64,000 nucleotides of DNA. It comes from Plasmopara viticola. Lineage: Eukaryota > Oomycota > Peronosporomycetes > Peronosporales > Peronosporaceae. The position numbers and the translations under genes were made by a program. How positions within the stretch are numbered: the first letter of the stretch is position 1; each line of letters starts with the position of its first letter. Location of the stretch: contig MBPM02000074.1 in NCBI GenBank assembly GCA_001695595.3, positions 310,001-374,000 on the forward strand. Direction: 5' to 3'. This document shows, in pieces, positions 34,252 to 45,776 of the stretch. Below the pieces are notes generated by a model. The model searched no databases. It was not told the origin of the DNA and saw only the letters and a list, made by a program, of their open reading frames with translations.

Positions 34252-36626
34252 TTAAAACACGTCTGGCTTTTCATCTTCGTCCTCTTCGTCCGACAGCACC
34301 ACATCTAATGGCTCGATTGCATTTGATGCGGATAGCCGGACTGACAGTGATAAGTTCGCCTCGTTCGGAGTGGTTTCTTCGTCTGGGTCAGACTCATCCG
34401 TCTTGGCACTGCTATCCAACCCTTTCTCATCCGTGACAAGGGGCGACAGCGTCGTAGCGGCATCATCGCTATCGTAGCCCATATTATAGTACATTAGATA
34501 CGTTTCCTGGGCCTTCTGTTGAATGAGCGTATTCCAATGTCCTGCTACCGCTCCTTGTAAAAATGGTTTAATGACATTAAACATGCTTTGCCCTAGCTTT
34601 TCGTACTCGTTCATGATGCGCAAGCAAGCCGGGGATCCCCAACATGATATTGCACGTTCTGCTACTTGAAATTGGTCGCTAATCATGCACTTGCCCAATC
34701 TCCGCGCCAATTTTGGTGAAATCAAGTCGAAATCCGTCTCGGCCAGTACGTGCTCGAGCATTTCTTCAAACTCGACGATAAAAACGACTTCCTTAAACGA
34801 GTTACCCACCGGCCAGTACTTCAGTTGACCACGAACAATCGAGGTAAAGAGCGTGTGGTCCTTTGACACGTATTGAATCATGCAATACGCAAGCTGTTGG
34901 TGGTACGAAATAAAGGCGGGAGTAGAATGCAGAGGGATCAAAGCCTTCTCGAGCAGGACCACATGCTCGTGCTTGATTGGACATGCAAATCCATTGACAA
35001 TACTTCCTAAGATCTCAAGCAGCTCCGCTACGCCGTAGTGGTTCGACGTCTCATAAATATACTCGTAGAACGTGTTGGCAATTTCTTTACGAATGGCTGA
35101 CCGTCGTTGCGTGAGTTTATAGTACAGTCGATGCAGCACTCCCTTTAGAACCTGTCGTTCTTTAAACGAGGGCGTCTTGAACAAATTCACGAGCTGAGCA
35201 ATAAATCGCAAGGGAAAAAACTCTTTCCGCACGTGCTTTTCCAACTTGTCAATGTGTTCGATTGCTTTCAGCAGCAAATCATAACAAGCAGAAAGCAAGC
35301 CCCACATCTGTTCCTCAGTCGTATACTCAGAGTACTTGTCCATCGGATTCTCGAGCAGATTCACCTCGTCAGGACTCGTTTCCTCCACAAAGATATTACC
35401 AGGCGACGTCGACTGCCGCAGAGCAAACGGTCGAAAGATATAACAACCCACAACGTGCAGCAATTCCACAAAGAGCTGTGGGTCGTCTAAGATCATGGGA
35501 AAGGAATCGCAGTAGCTATTGAGATCACACAGCGTCGTCAACCGCTTCTCGTTTAGATCAAAGAGTTCACTTGCTGTATACCCTGCATCCTCTTTCCGTG
35601 GCATGCAGAAAGCCACCTTTTGTCGAAAATAAAACGTCCGTTTGTATGGCACAGCATCCTCTAGGGCAGGCGTATTAAACAAAGATTCCAACGGCTCGGT
35701 GACGAGCAGCATCTTGCGATCTGCTGTTGTGGGCATTGCCGCTGACGTCAAGCTGCTCATCCAGACACTTAAATCTGCCTCGCTCTTTGCCATCAAGTAA
35801 ATCGGACGGTATCCCTGTTGGTACCAAAACTTTCGTCAGCCCTCTTTTCTTCATCATCTACTTTTCAAAGGCAGTGTACGGACAAGACCGCTACGAGAAC
35901 GTACCGGATGACAAATCTCAAAGCAATTTTGTCGCTTAAAGCGCGCAGAATCAATCGGCGTGATTCGCACGCCCTGAAGTGGCACGACGCCACGCGGATA
36001 GGAATCTTCACCTGACTGTACAGCAAGCAGTTTCGATAAAAATGAGCGTAAAGGACAGAGTCCGTAGAACACCGCAGTCGTACCGTGCCGGACACGTAGT
36101 AGAACAACGAGTGGCCTTTCAACACCATCAGCCGCTTTTTCCACGTTTTAAAATGGTTGGCCTGTTTAATCAACACGCCCGACTTGGAAATGGGCGCCTG
36201 GAAGTCGTCGAGGTAGCTCTGCACGCCTTCGGTCGGACTACCGGCCGCGCCGTTGCCACCGTGGTGATGATTCGTAAAGGGTACAATGAGGCTCGGACGC
36301 TTGGACAGCAAACTCTGGTGTGCTTCGCTTGCGTTTGCACGTGACTCGTCGCGAGAAAATGGCAAGTGGGTGTTGAAACTGTGGTGCTTCCCATAGTTTG
36401 GGAGCCCGCCACCTCCGCCGCTGTGCCCGCTACTTGTCGTGGTGCCATCGCTTGGACTATTTTGATTGTAGCCACTGCTGTTCCCACTACTTGTGCTGTC
36501 ACTCCGGTGGGCCTTTTCATGGCGGTTGGCCGCCAATTGCCGGGACGAAGTACCGATTGAAGTGTACATTTTGCGGAAAAAACCGCTCTTTTCGCCCTTG
36601 ACATTTTTTTCCCCGCGCTGCGCCAT
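34252..36626 (-). CDS. PH domain-PP2A B56 regulatory subunit fusion (three exons)
   Basis: Predicted join of 36626-36084, 36015-35905 and 35814-34252: 181, 37 and 520 codons, 738 residues, every junction in phase 0. Exon 1 has a Ser/Gly/His-rich head and starts a pleckstrin-homology domain at about 148 (GVLIKQANHFKTWKKRLMVL, with the K..K..W-K-K-R basic loop that binds phosphoinositides). Exon 2 carries the PH middle strands (GVRITPIDSARF, CFEICHP). Exon 3 starts GYRPIYLMAKSEADLSVWMS, the last strand and C-terminal helix of the PH fold with its conserved Trp. The B56 (PPP2R5) HEAT-repeat domain follows from about 265 to 685, with ETSNHYGVAELLEILGSIVN and the block ending HWNTLI matching the family closely. 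An acidic tail (about 690-738) ends it. B56 subunits direct the PP2A catalytic core to substrates. The PH domain would add membrane targeting; that last point is inference. Confidence 0.88.
35815..35904 (-). other. Intron 2 of the PH-B56 gene (90 bases)
   Basis: Donor GTACGT (strong) and acceptor CCAACAG on the minus strand. Splicing joins CFEICHP to GYRPIYLMAKSE, which restores the end of the PH fold and links it to the B56 frame. The unspliced frame stops 14 codons on. Confidence 0.8.
36016..36083 (-). other. Intron 1 of the PH-B56 gene (68 bases)
   Basis: On the minus strand the donor is GTACGA and the acceptor is TGTACAG. Removing it joins YYVSGT to SGEDSYPRG in phase and keeps PH strand order. 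Without splicing the frame reads into non-PH sequence. Confidence 0.75.
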
Positions 36627-37666
36627 CTTCGATTGCCTTGCACCAGTGCCTGAAGCTATTAAGTCTCTTTGCCAGCGAGGCGAGCACTACAAAAGGCTGA
36701 CTTTAGCTCCCTGAGCGCCGTGTCGTATGACTACGGTACACGATCGGGGCTGGCCAAAAAACTGTGTATCGCTCAAATCTCGAATTTTATATTCTCCTGA
36801 CGCTTTTTTCCAAAAAGGGGCCTTGACTGACTCCTTTTCGACCGCATATGGTACAATGTATTGATCAATTTGGTAGGGCATAGATGCTAAATCGATAAAG
36901 AGCCGGGCGAATGGAGTACAAAATAGATTTATTGCGACTTAAGCACCCTGCGTCTGCGGCAGAAAACGATTGCGTATACTAAGTCCGAGTCAAGAGGTGT
37001 TGAATCGTAGCTCAGGTCGCGCGCTGCGCTAGTCGTCGTATCGACCACACCACGCAATCGTATTTTTGGTGCGGACATTATGTCCTAGTCAGTAGTCCGT
37101 GTGTAAATATCAAATGACAGACAAAGGGGTCCACTGGTAGCTGCGTGCACCATAGCGATCTAAGGACAAAACTTTCGGAGTAATCAATAGCTCAGTTTCA
37201 CCGGTTTTCGAAGCCATTACAAGAGTTGCCAACATCAATGCCGATTAGCAAACATTTGCGGACACGAATGGACTGTTGGACCAAATAACAATAACGCGAT
37301 GGCTTGGCGTTTTAGGTCCTTTATTCTTGTACTTGTCTGCCTCTTGGCTTTGGCGTCCACATGTCGTGCTTCTATGGTCCTCGCTAAGCACTTTTGAAGC
37401 GATCGAGAAGCAGACTGTGATCATTTCGAAATTGTTTACATTAGCCTAAAGTCGCGATTGTCATTAGTTGAAACACCACTTGTGCGTATTCGCGTGACGA
37501 ACAAGTTTACGAGTATAGAAAGCAGGGACGAACAAAACAGTGTCGCTCAATTTATAGAATTGCGTTAAGTTAAGCGTCCTCACGTCCCAGTCGGAAATAC
37601 ATTTGCATAGCAACCCAACCGCCACTTGTCACGTCGCATTCGTGCAATAGCAGCATCACCCGTTGA
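36627..37666. other. Intergenic between divergent genes
   Basis: About 1 kb between the divergent PH-B56 and bZIP-like genes, containing both promoters. No other gene or repeat was recognised. Confidence 0.5.
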
Positions 37667-37677
37667 TTCATTGTTCC
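37667..37677 (+). promoter_or_regulatory. Possible oomycete initiator element
   Basis: TTCATTGTTCC, 29 bases before the start codon, resembles the oomycete core promoter initiator (consensus around GCTCATTYYNCAWTTT). It would give a short leader, which is usual in these organisms. The match is partial. Confidence 0.4.
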
Positions 37678-37705
37678 TTTTCTTAGGACAGTCCAGACGA
37701 CTCTT

Positions 37706-38698
37706 ATGACATCAATCCGACGTGGCCAACGTGCAATTCCGTCGACATTGAATGCAACACGATGTGAAGATTTAAAACGTGACGATCAACCTCAGGGTCG
37801 TAGGATGCGCGATGTTGCCAGGACTAGATTGCCGCGGATGAACAATAGCGAGCGCGGAAAATTCTACCGCCGAAAGTATCGCGAGTACGAAGATCAATTG
37901 GACTTAGACGTGCAACGGCTCCAAAGCGAGGCGAATGAGCTGCAGCGTTTGCTCGAGCTGCGTCAGCTCTTGCCCCACCACTGTCCTCGCATGGGGCTTG
38001 ACGAAGTGCGGGCAGCTACGCAAGTCGTCTACGAGGGTTTGACCCGCCTTCACGAGCGTTGGACGTCAATCGACCGATCATCTGCTGCCTCCTTGATGGC
38101 CATGGGCTTGGGCGAAGTTCGACCACCAGAGCCCGTTGCAATACTAGAACGAGCGCAGCTTTATCCATCGCGGTCCGAAAACTTTATTGCACGGCATCGA
38201 AACAGCTCGACGCCGCTAGTCTTTAAGCTTGAAATGGTTGAGATTCAAGGTGATGTTGACGGCCGAATCGTTTTGGCTTACGGTCACCTGTACGCTCAGT
38301 ATCAGCCAGCAGACCTCAATGTGCTGTTTCCTAACGCACGGCATAATAGGCATCTCGCTGCGCGACTATTGGCCAGAGAAGTCGCGTATAACTGCACCTA
38401 CCGCTTTTACACAGCAGCCCCTTTTAATGCTAGTGAACTTGCTTGTGTTAGCGTTGACTTGGATGCTGTCGGTGGACTTCTTGCCATAATACCGAACCTT
38501 CAATACGTCGAAGCGCTCCTTAGTCCAAAAATCCATTCAAATCGAATCGGCGTGCTGGCCAAGGAAGTCGAAGCGGCTAGCACCAACCACTACTCCCCAG
38601 CATTATTAGCAGCGGCGATTCGTGTGGTGGACGAGCAAGAGTTTTGTTCACCGCCTACGCCGCTCCGTCCCATGGCGCTATCTTACATTCTGAGCTAG
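37706..38698 (+). CDS. Divergent bZIP-like coiled-coil protein
   Basis: 330 codons from the ATG at 37706. Residues about 40-62 are basic (RTRLPRM..SERGKFYRRKYREYE) and run straight into a coiled coil (about 62-90, with Leu repeats in QLDLDVQRLQSEANELQRLL). This is the layout of a bZIP factor, but the usual N-x7-R signature is not clear, as in the oomycete group of divergent bZIP-like proteins. The remaining 240 residues are a globular region that I do not recognise (phrases such as VFKLEMVEIQGDVDGRIVLA and YNCTYRFYTAAPFN). DNA binding is therefore uncertain; a scaffold role is an alternative. Probably nuclear. Confidence 0.68.
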   Translation: MTSIRRGQRAIPSTLNATRCEDLKRDDQPQGRRMRDVARTRLPRMNNSERGKFYRRKYREYEDQLDLDVQRLQSEANELQRLLELRQLLPHHCPRMGLDEVRAATQVVYEGLTRLHERWTSIDRSSAASLMAMGLGEVRPPEPVAILERAQLYPSRSENFIARHRNSSTPLVFKLEMVEIQGDVDGRIVLAYGHLYAQYQPADLNVLFPNARHNRHLAARLLAREVAYNCTYRFYTAAPFNASELACVSVDLDAVGGLLAIIPNLQYVEALLSPKIHSNRIGVLAKEVEAASTNHYSPALLAAAIRVVDEQEFCSPPTPLRPMALSYILS

Positions 38699-41600
38699 CT
38701 CCGGTCGCACCGATAGACTTTTCAGATTGCATTAGTCAGCTGGAGTCGCGATCTGAACAAATCGATTGCAGTTAGTGTATAGTTTTAAAGTTTTTAGCAT
38801 GCATAATGTGAAAGTTATAGCATACCGGTACGCGATTGTTATAGACTTGAACGGTGTCTCTTGCCCGTCTCTTAACGATATGCGCAAATGTTTAAGAGGA
38901 CCTCGTGTCGTTTCTGGGCACATGTAGTATACAAGTACGCCGCTTACAACACAGGCATCTGTGAATAAAGAAAAGAGACTCCATCAATGCTCAGTCACGT
39001 AAACGTTTGACAATACAAGTCATGACAAGACGTATAAGCCAATGAGCCATCGTTAAAAGCGGTACAGCTAAAGATTGCACGGTCAGTAGAAAGACCACTG
39101 CTGGGTAGAGATCCTCCGTATGGCATGGCCAAGCTAAAGGAATAAGACGACGTTGCTACAGTGATTCGACTGCCATATGTGTCTTTTTAATGCGTTGGTC
39201 GGATGGTGCTCGTAGAGTTTACAATTAAAAGGATTGACAGCAAATGATCGCCTCCGACATACTTCAACGTAAGACCGCCATGCGTGAAGATGAGGTAGCA
39301 GCCTGTTGCAGCACTCGAGTCAGAATAGCAATAATTGAGCATTAATGCACTGACAGCTCCATGAGCTTTGTATCCCCATGTAATCCTATCCTCGCGACCT
39401 GCGCGCCATTAGCCCGGATTTCTCATCCAAATTGACGTGTCTGCCTCAGCTGCATTACCTCAGCGTTTCGACACGAAACCAAAACGCGTTTATCGCAGCA
39501 GAAGCTACATCCATGCTTTTGTGCAGGTTAACTATTGAAGACTTTCAAGCACCAAAAAATGCCAAGCATGAAGATGACCGGGGACGCCACAATTACGTCA
39601 TTGGTGGGTCTCCAGCCTCGTCTATTGTTTTTAATACTCTGGCTAAGAACATTGGCAGTGGGTTGTCCTGTGGCGATCGTCATTTGCATGAAACCCGCAC
39701 AGCTTCTTTGGATATATTTCGGCTCCTAAATAAGGATGATTGACCGACATCCATGCCCTACATAACTCGTGCGATGAGAAATGAAACGCGTGCCATTTGA
39801 GAACAAACAGCAAGCCATGACGTGCTTAACCAGAAGAGCGAACAAGCTTGGTAGACGGTAAACCAATTTTTAAAATTCATTCGCTGACGTTAATTCTTAT
39901 AGTGTAGTCAATATTGTACGTCGTGTTGGATCACAATGTAAAGTCCACCCAGCGTTGTGGTCGCTCTGCAGTAGATCGTATAATGATTTTCAAGATTTGG
40001 TCATACATAAATATTTGCGAAATATCTCTAGGACCGGCCCACCGCATGATACGCCCAGGATGTACCCGACAAAAATGACGCAAAGATACATACAACGATG
40101 GCATACGCGCGGTCGCCTTCGGAAAGCACCGAATTTTTTCGCCCTTGGTTATCATGAAAAAGCATAGCTACGCTTATTCTGGTGATGTGCTGGGTCGATG
40201 GTGTGAGGATTGGTTCTTTAGAGCCACTTCGTAGTATTGAGAATGTGAATTAAATTGCGCTTTAATATCTTTTCGATAAAAGCGAACGAAAAGTCATAGC
40301 TCATTTGGCAGCCCAGTATCATTCTCAACTCTGTCACAATTTGGTGAATCACAGAGCGGCTTGTGTGTACCCAGATAACTCATTTTCTCTCAATGATTTA
40401 ATTCTCGTATGTTCTAAATTTTATCACTTGCATGTTTCTAAGTATGCAAGCAAGTTCGTGTATGGCGAGATCATATTACTATCGTGCTATCTCATAGTGA
40501 CACAAGTGCGTTTCAGCTCTTCGTGATTTACTTCGCCTATCCAGTATAGAAGCCGCATGTATTGACTAAAGTAATTTCTTACACGCAAAATGTGGCAAAA
40601 ATTGTTCGCTTGATATATTTCGTCGTAACGTGACTGAGCTCAAAGTAGTCTCGTATGTCCGTCGATGGAGCACATTACTGCTTGCTTTAGCAGCATTCGA
40701 TAGAGCAATCTATCAATTGTACACGATGAAGCCTTTGACTCATCCATCGCACTGTAAGCAATCAAGTGGATGTTTGTATAACCGACCACCATTCCCAAAC
40801 TGAGTGCAAGGGCTTAATTTTAATTTAGTCATTGACTAAGTATTTTACTCAGCTTTATCACCGAAGCCATTGTTCGTCGACGCATGCAGCGAAAGTTGTG
40901 GCAGAAGATATTGTGATTAATGTTTTGTTACTCTTGCCAGACTCGATGCGATTTGTGACATTTTCCCTACCTCGCGCGTGTCGGTTTGACAGGAACTACA
41001 CCACAAGCGTACCCTCACACAAATTGAGAAGAAACTTGAGACAAAGGAAACATCCAACGTCGTGAAATGGCTTCTTTATAAGCTTGGGATACCAAAAATG
41101 AAGGAGATGACAAAATCAAGGAAGTATCGACACAAGAGTGTTATGTCAAATACTGCAGATGAGCTCAAACAAACGGAGAATTCTGACTCTCTATGTGTCT
41201 AATGGATTTTTCTAAAAGATTAAGAAATTGACATCGAATATAAAGGAAGATGATACGCCTTGAATTTCGATATCGAACCATTTTGCGGAAGTATAACTAG
41301 TAAATTAAATATAGAAATCGCCCTTTCTTAGCTATGAGCAGACAAAAAAGCAGAACCACTAAGCAAGCGCCAATCGTGCTTTTCTTGAACTATTTCGAAA
41401 TGCTTTAACTTTGAGCTGGCTTCGAAAATTACATATGGACTTAAACCTTTTGACAAGCCTAATTCTATAAAACTTATCGTATCGCTTGTTTTTTCATCAA
41501 ACACTACTTTATTGGCATATCAGTATCTTCTGCATTTTTGCACTGCTTGTCCAACAAAGCAAATAAAAAACTTTCTTGCAAGTTCTTTTAAATTTGCTGA

Positions 41601-42749
41601 TCCATAGCGTTTCGTTATCAGGTAAGTCAGATCTATCAGCAACCTTTAACTGCTTGATCAGTATGACACAAAATCTATCCAGACCATATCTTTGAAAGGA
41701 TGGAATGATTGCAATTATGCTTGTTAATTTCCCTTTATTTCAACGCTAGAATTATACATATGCCTATTCGAACGATGCTTTAGTAGATAAATTATGGAGC
41801 TAATGCAGTAGATGTTGTTTGACTATAAATAGTTTTACAAGCTGAACAAAATTTGACTTATGTTGTACTTGCAGTATAAATTTATTAGGCCAAGCTCAAA
41901 TGGAGCTATCGCGATCCAGCTGATCCTCCATTGATGCAAAAACACGTCATAGAAAAATCATTTCCACACCACTCCACTCTTTCAATAAGACACGCGATGA
42001 AGTTGTTTTAGTTTCAGCTGCAGTGGTAATGGCGTCTCGAAGCCGCTCGATATCAGGCACCAAATATCTTTGAGATAGCTACAATTCTCTTTGCAGCAGA
42101 TTAAATTTCAGTTTACTAGCTCCCTTAAAGCTTTGATCGACTAAGTTTTGATTAATTTTTTGAGAAACATCTCCGAACGACATATGCAAAGTCGTTTCTT
42201 TTCTTTATTCGTAAGCCTCGACACAAGTCTTGTAGATTTTGGGTAGAACTAGTGCGAGTGGCCTTTATTTGGCTGCAAGTGTGATAATCATATAGGATTA
42301 TCATGTACAAACTTGACAACTTGCACCTACCTCATATTTACTTTAAATTTATGGTAAATTGCCATTGAATATCTATATTGTTTTTATGGACAAAAGTCAA
42401 TTGCTGATAGATAAGAGTTTCTCAATTTTCTTTTCATCCGTTGATGCCGGACAGGAGCTTTTAAATAGAGCTATGCGCAACAACAACAAAAAGGGTCACA
42501 AGGACGAGTTAATACCACCAAGGCATAGCGTTAAGACTTCCAAGCCGCCAACTCGGTAAAATCAATTAAGCACCTTCTCCATCCATTAGACACGAGGCTA
42601 AGCCGAGTATGAATTGACGAAATCGTGAGGCCGAGAAATAGCTCCCCGACGAACTCTCATAAGGTTTTGCTTCGCCATCTGCCACACTTTTAGTACGAGA
42701 TACGAGTATCAACCGACCGGCGGTAAACCCAGCGATGGCATCCAACACG
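38699..42749. other. Intergenic desert, nothing firmly recognised
   Basis: About 4 kb. Frames at 39432-39743 (+, 103 codons) and 40832-41065 (+, 77 codons) have protein-like texture. The second, with following frames to about 41200, has a Copia-gag flavour (KVVAEDIVINVLLLLPDSMRF, then NVVKWLLYKLGIPKMKEM) but no zinc knuckle or other decisive motif. Confidence 0.45.
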
Positions 42750-43640
42750 GGTACTTGACTCGATCATTTGATTCGTCTCGCAGATTGACCTTGCCATTGG
42801 GGGCGTTCCAGTCACGTGGTTGTAAAGTACCACGCATCATGCTCGATTATCGTCTTTAATGTGGCGTGTTGCTCCCGTCTCAGCGCAAGTCTGAAGTAAT
42901 GCTACTGCTTTAAAACAAAAGCACGGCATCAACTCATGGCACTAATGCAAGCTGATGTAAACTTGTTGTCTAACGCCAACATATCGACTGCGGCAAGTGA
43001 TCTTTTACAGGTCTGGACATACGAGCGTATGCGCTGTTCCTAGACTTCGAGAAGGCGTTTGACCGAGCGGCATAAGAATTGTTTGTTTAATTAAACTTCT
43101 GTGCACCGATCTACAAGCGCATGTATTTATCAACTTATGCATCCGGCTAGCGTTACATCCGACACGTAGTAAAGCGAGGCGACCCGCTGTTTGCACACTG
43201 CTCCTCGCATTGACCATCGACACATTCGGCAGCTTGTTGCGCTCCCACAAAGGGCTTGGCATGTCCGAATACAGACCACACAAGTCTTGTAGAAGACTCA
43301 AGGTTTTTTAAGCATATCAATCACAAACCCACCGCTCTAATGTGAAGCTCAGTTTGTCAAAGTCGATGCTGCTGGCACTAATCTAGAGCCACATCTTCCG
43401 CAACTCCCAGGAGTGGAAACTCTTGGTATAGCGGAGACAGTGATCTCGGCATCCCGCTTAGCCACTCACCAGTAGACGATAATATTGTAGAGCTCCTCGA
43501 ACAGCGCTTCCACACGGCTCGGGATGGACTATCGAATCACAACGAAGCTTTCGCCTTCGTATCGCTTGTTTGCTTAAGCTACAATCACTTGCTGACCGTA
43601 AAGGCAAAGCTTAGCTGACTACAGGCACCTTTTACAGCGT
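42750..43640 (+). mobile_element. Decayed LINE reverse transcriptase
   Basis: The phrase LDIRAYALFLDFEKAFDRAA at about 43012-43071 is the LINE reverse transcriptase palm motif (ALFLDFEKAFDR). About 80 bases on come RYIRHVVKRGDPLF (a worn form of the R.VRQGDPLSP turn) and later phrases SPVDDNIVELLEQRFHTA (about 43460-43520). Stops and frame changes are frequent. The conserved YADD block was not found. A clear but dead non-LTR element; it could be the type of enzyme that moved the SINE-like copies. Confidence 0.7.
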
Positions 43641-43673
43641 CACTATAGGTACACGCTGGTCTTATTGCGACTG

Positions 43674-43733
43674 AATACATAAGTGGCTACATGGGCTGTG
43701 TCGCAAAGCAGCACATGTAGTCACTTATGTATT
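43674..43733. repeat. Near-perfect 25-base inverted repeat with 10-base loop
   Basis: Arms 43674-43698 and 43709-43733 match at 23 of 25 positions around the loop tgtcgcaaag. It lies just after the LINE remnant in non-coding DNA. It may be a small foldback or MITE-like insertion, or a hairpin at the end of an element. Confidence 0.8.
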
Positions 43734-45758
43734 AAAGCAAAAAATTGGCTCATTCCACAAATTGGCTGCAGGAACGATGCGAAGGTAATCTTGATCAAAG
43801 ATTATCCACTATCAGTAATATTGAGACGTGTTCTGGCAAACGAGAGCCAATGCCGACAATTTGGCACTCTTGCTGATCTTGTCAGCAATCTGCGCGCGTA
43901 ATTTATTTAGTCAGCGACGCTTGTATCACCGCGAGCTAGACTAAGGAATTAGACGGGTAATCGACTCGACAAAAATCGTTCCAATTTTCTTGGCTTCAAT
44001 GGTCAACATTCAGCTTTGGTCGATGTTGGCTTGAGTCCAAAGTCTGTAGCGCCGATCGGCGGTACAAGTCTGCCAACGTGACCTGTACACAAAGAAAAGA
44101 CTGTACAACGTGTATGAGCGAGCATAGTAATTCATTATAAATTATAGTGATCTTTTGCAATACTATTGTAAGTGCTACCTGGTCAGGCAGCCTAATTGCA
44201 CAGCGCTTAGAAACTGTCTGGGGGGTGCTAGAGCTCGTCATCGCAAGCCTCGCACTTGATGTAGCCATACGGCGCGCTTGAAGGGTCAAAAGTCTTACGA
44301 GAGCGAAGCTTGCTGTGAGTGCAGTAAGTCAATGGTTTTGCACTAAGGCTAGGGAAATTTGATCTTTTTGTCGAGCCTGAGAGGTCAGCTTGCCAGTAGG
44401 TTGGTTATTTTTTCGCTTTTCTGTAGGGTCTTAAAGGCCAGGAACCATGAAAAGCTTATGAAGCGAAAAACTTTTTGACTTTACACAATCCATAGTCAAG
44501 ACTCAATCCTGGTCATAGGCCGCCTACTAAAGGTCATACCGTCGCAAAACAATGCGACAGTGAGCTGATAGGCTTGTCTTGCACTAAAGCATCAGTGGTC
44601 CAAGCGCGCGTGAAAAATACATGCGGTGAGCGGTATATGTGTCGCTCAATTTTCCGAGGTAGCAATTGGTGAATGGCCAGAGTTATCAAATGAAATATAA
44701 CACGTGGATGGTCTCGAAGTCATTTCATTTGAAGTCAAAGTCAAAACGGGGGCAAGTTTGTAAGAATGAAGCTCCCCATAAAGTTATGTATAGTACACTA
44801 GAGAAGGTCAAGTACGCCAGGCAAGCTGGGTAATTGTTTGTCTTTTATACTACATAAATTATAATTGCTCGTGATGAAATGATTGCTGTAGAGTTTAACC
44901 TAGGGTTCCGATTAAGGTTAACATAGACGGCGTTGCAGAAGAGAAATGGTACCCCAAGAAGTTCATCACCGCTGTTCAGTATTCAAACAGATGCGACGAT
45001 ACTTGGTTTTGAAGACATGTAAAGTGCAATGTATCACAAGCATATATTGAAGAAAAGAGAGGCTGGATTTGAGAGTAAAAGGGATGTGTACAATGGTCAG
45101 AAACACATACCACGATGCGCTTGGATACTGCAATGGGAATGAATTGAATAAGTAAAGCAAGGCTGCAAAGCTAAATAAAAAATTGACGTCTGAGAAAAAA
45201 AGATATCATCGGCTATATAGAGCCGATGTTTGTCCCCAATAAAGTACCAAAGATGCTCATTGAAGCGTTTGTTTAAGCATTCTATCTCGATCACAAGTTG
45301 AGAAGGTTCTCCAAGGAGATAAATCGATTGTTTTAAGATCGTATTTACCTATATGATGCTGTGATTGAATGTGTATTATCCACTTCGTTCAATATAAACA
45401 AGCGCTCTTTCTACTTCCATTAATGGTGCTAACTACCTTAAAGAAACATATTGCACTCGAGCAAAATTCAAAGGTAGTTCAGTCCACGGGAACGCAAACG
45501 ATTCAGCTGGATAGCACGACGATGAGCTTGATCTAGTCGTATGTTGAATGTTTGACAAAAACGCTTTGAGAGCGGCCTAGAGTACTTTCAGATACATCGA
45601 TGATGTACTTTTCTATTCATTGTATCGGACATCAATTTTTCATATTGCAGTTGTACTGTACAGTATATCATCGCTGCCTTAAGGGTGTCTATGCATACTC
45701 TTGACCCATTGTTATGGAAAGAAAGAGCGGACAATGTATTCAGAATTCTTACAGATGA

Positions 45759-45776
45759 ATATATATATATATATAT
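45759..45776. repeat. AT dinucleotide microsatellite
   Basis: Nine uninterrupted AT units. Confidence 0.9.

Noticed and set aside
34252..35796. B56 protein starting by itself at or near 35796
   Set aside because: That frame opens with TTG, and its first residues are the C-terminal end of a PH domain. The spliced three-exon gene explains both parts.
45590..45620. YIDDVLFYS as a reverse transcriptase motif
   Set aside because: It stands alone with stops before it and no neighbouring polymerase blocks; a chance match is likely.
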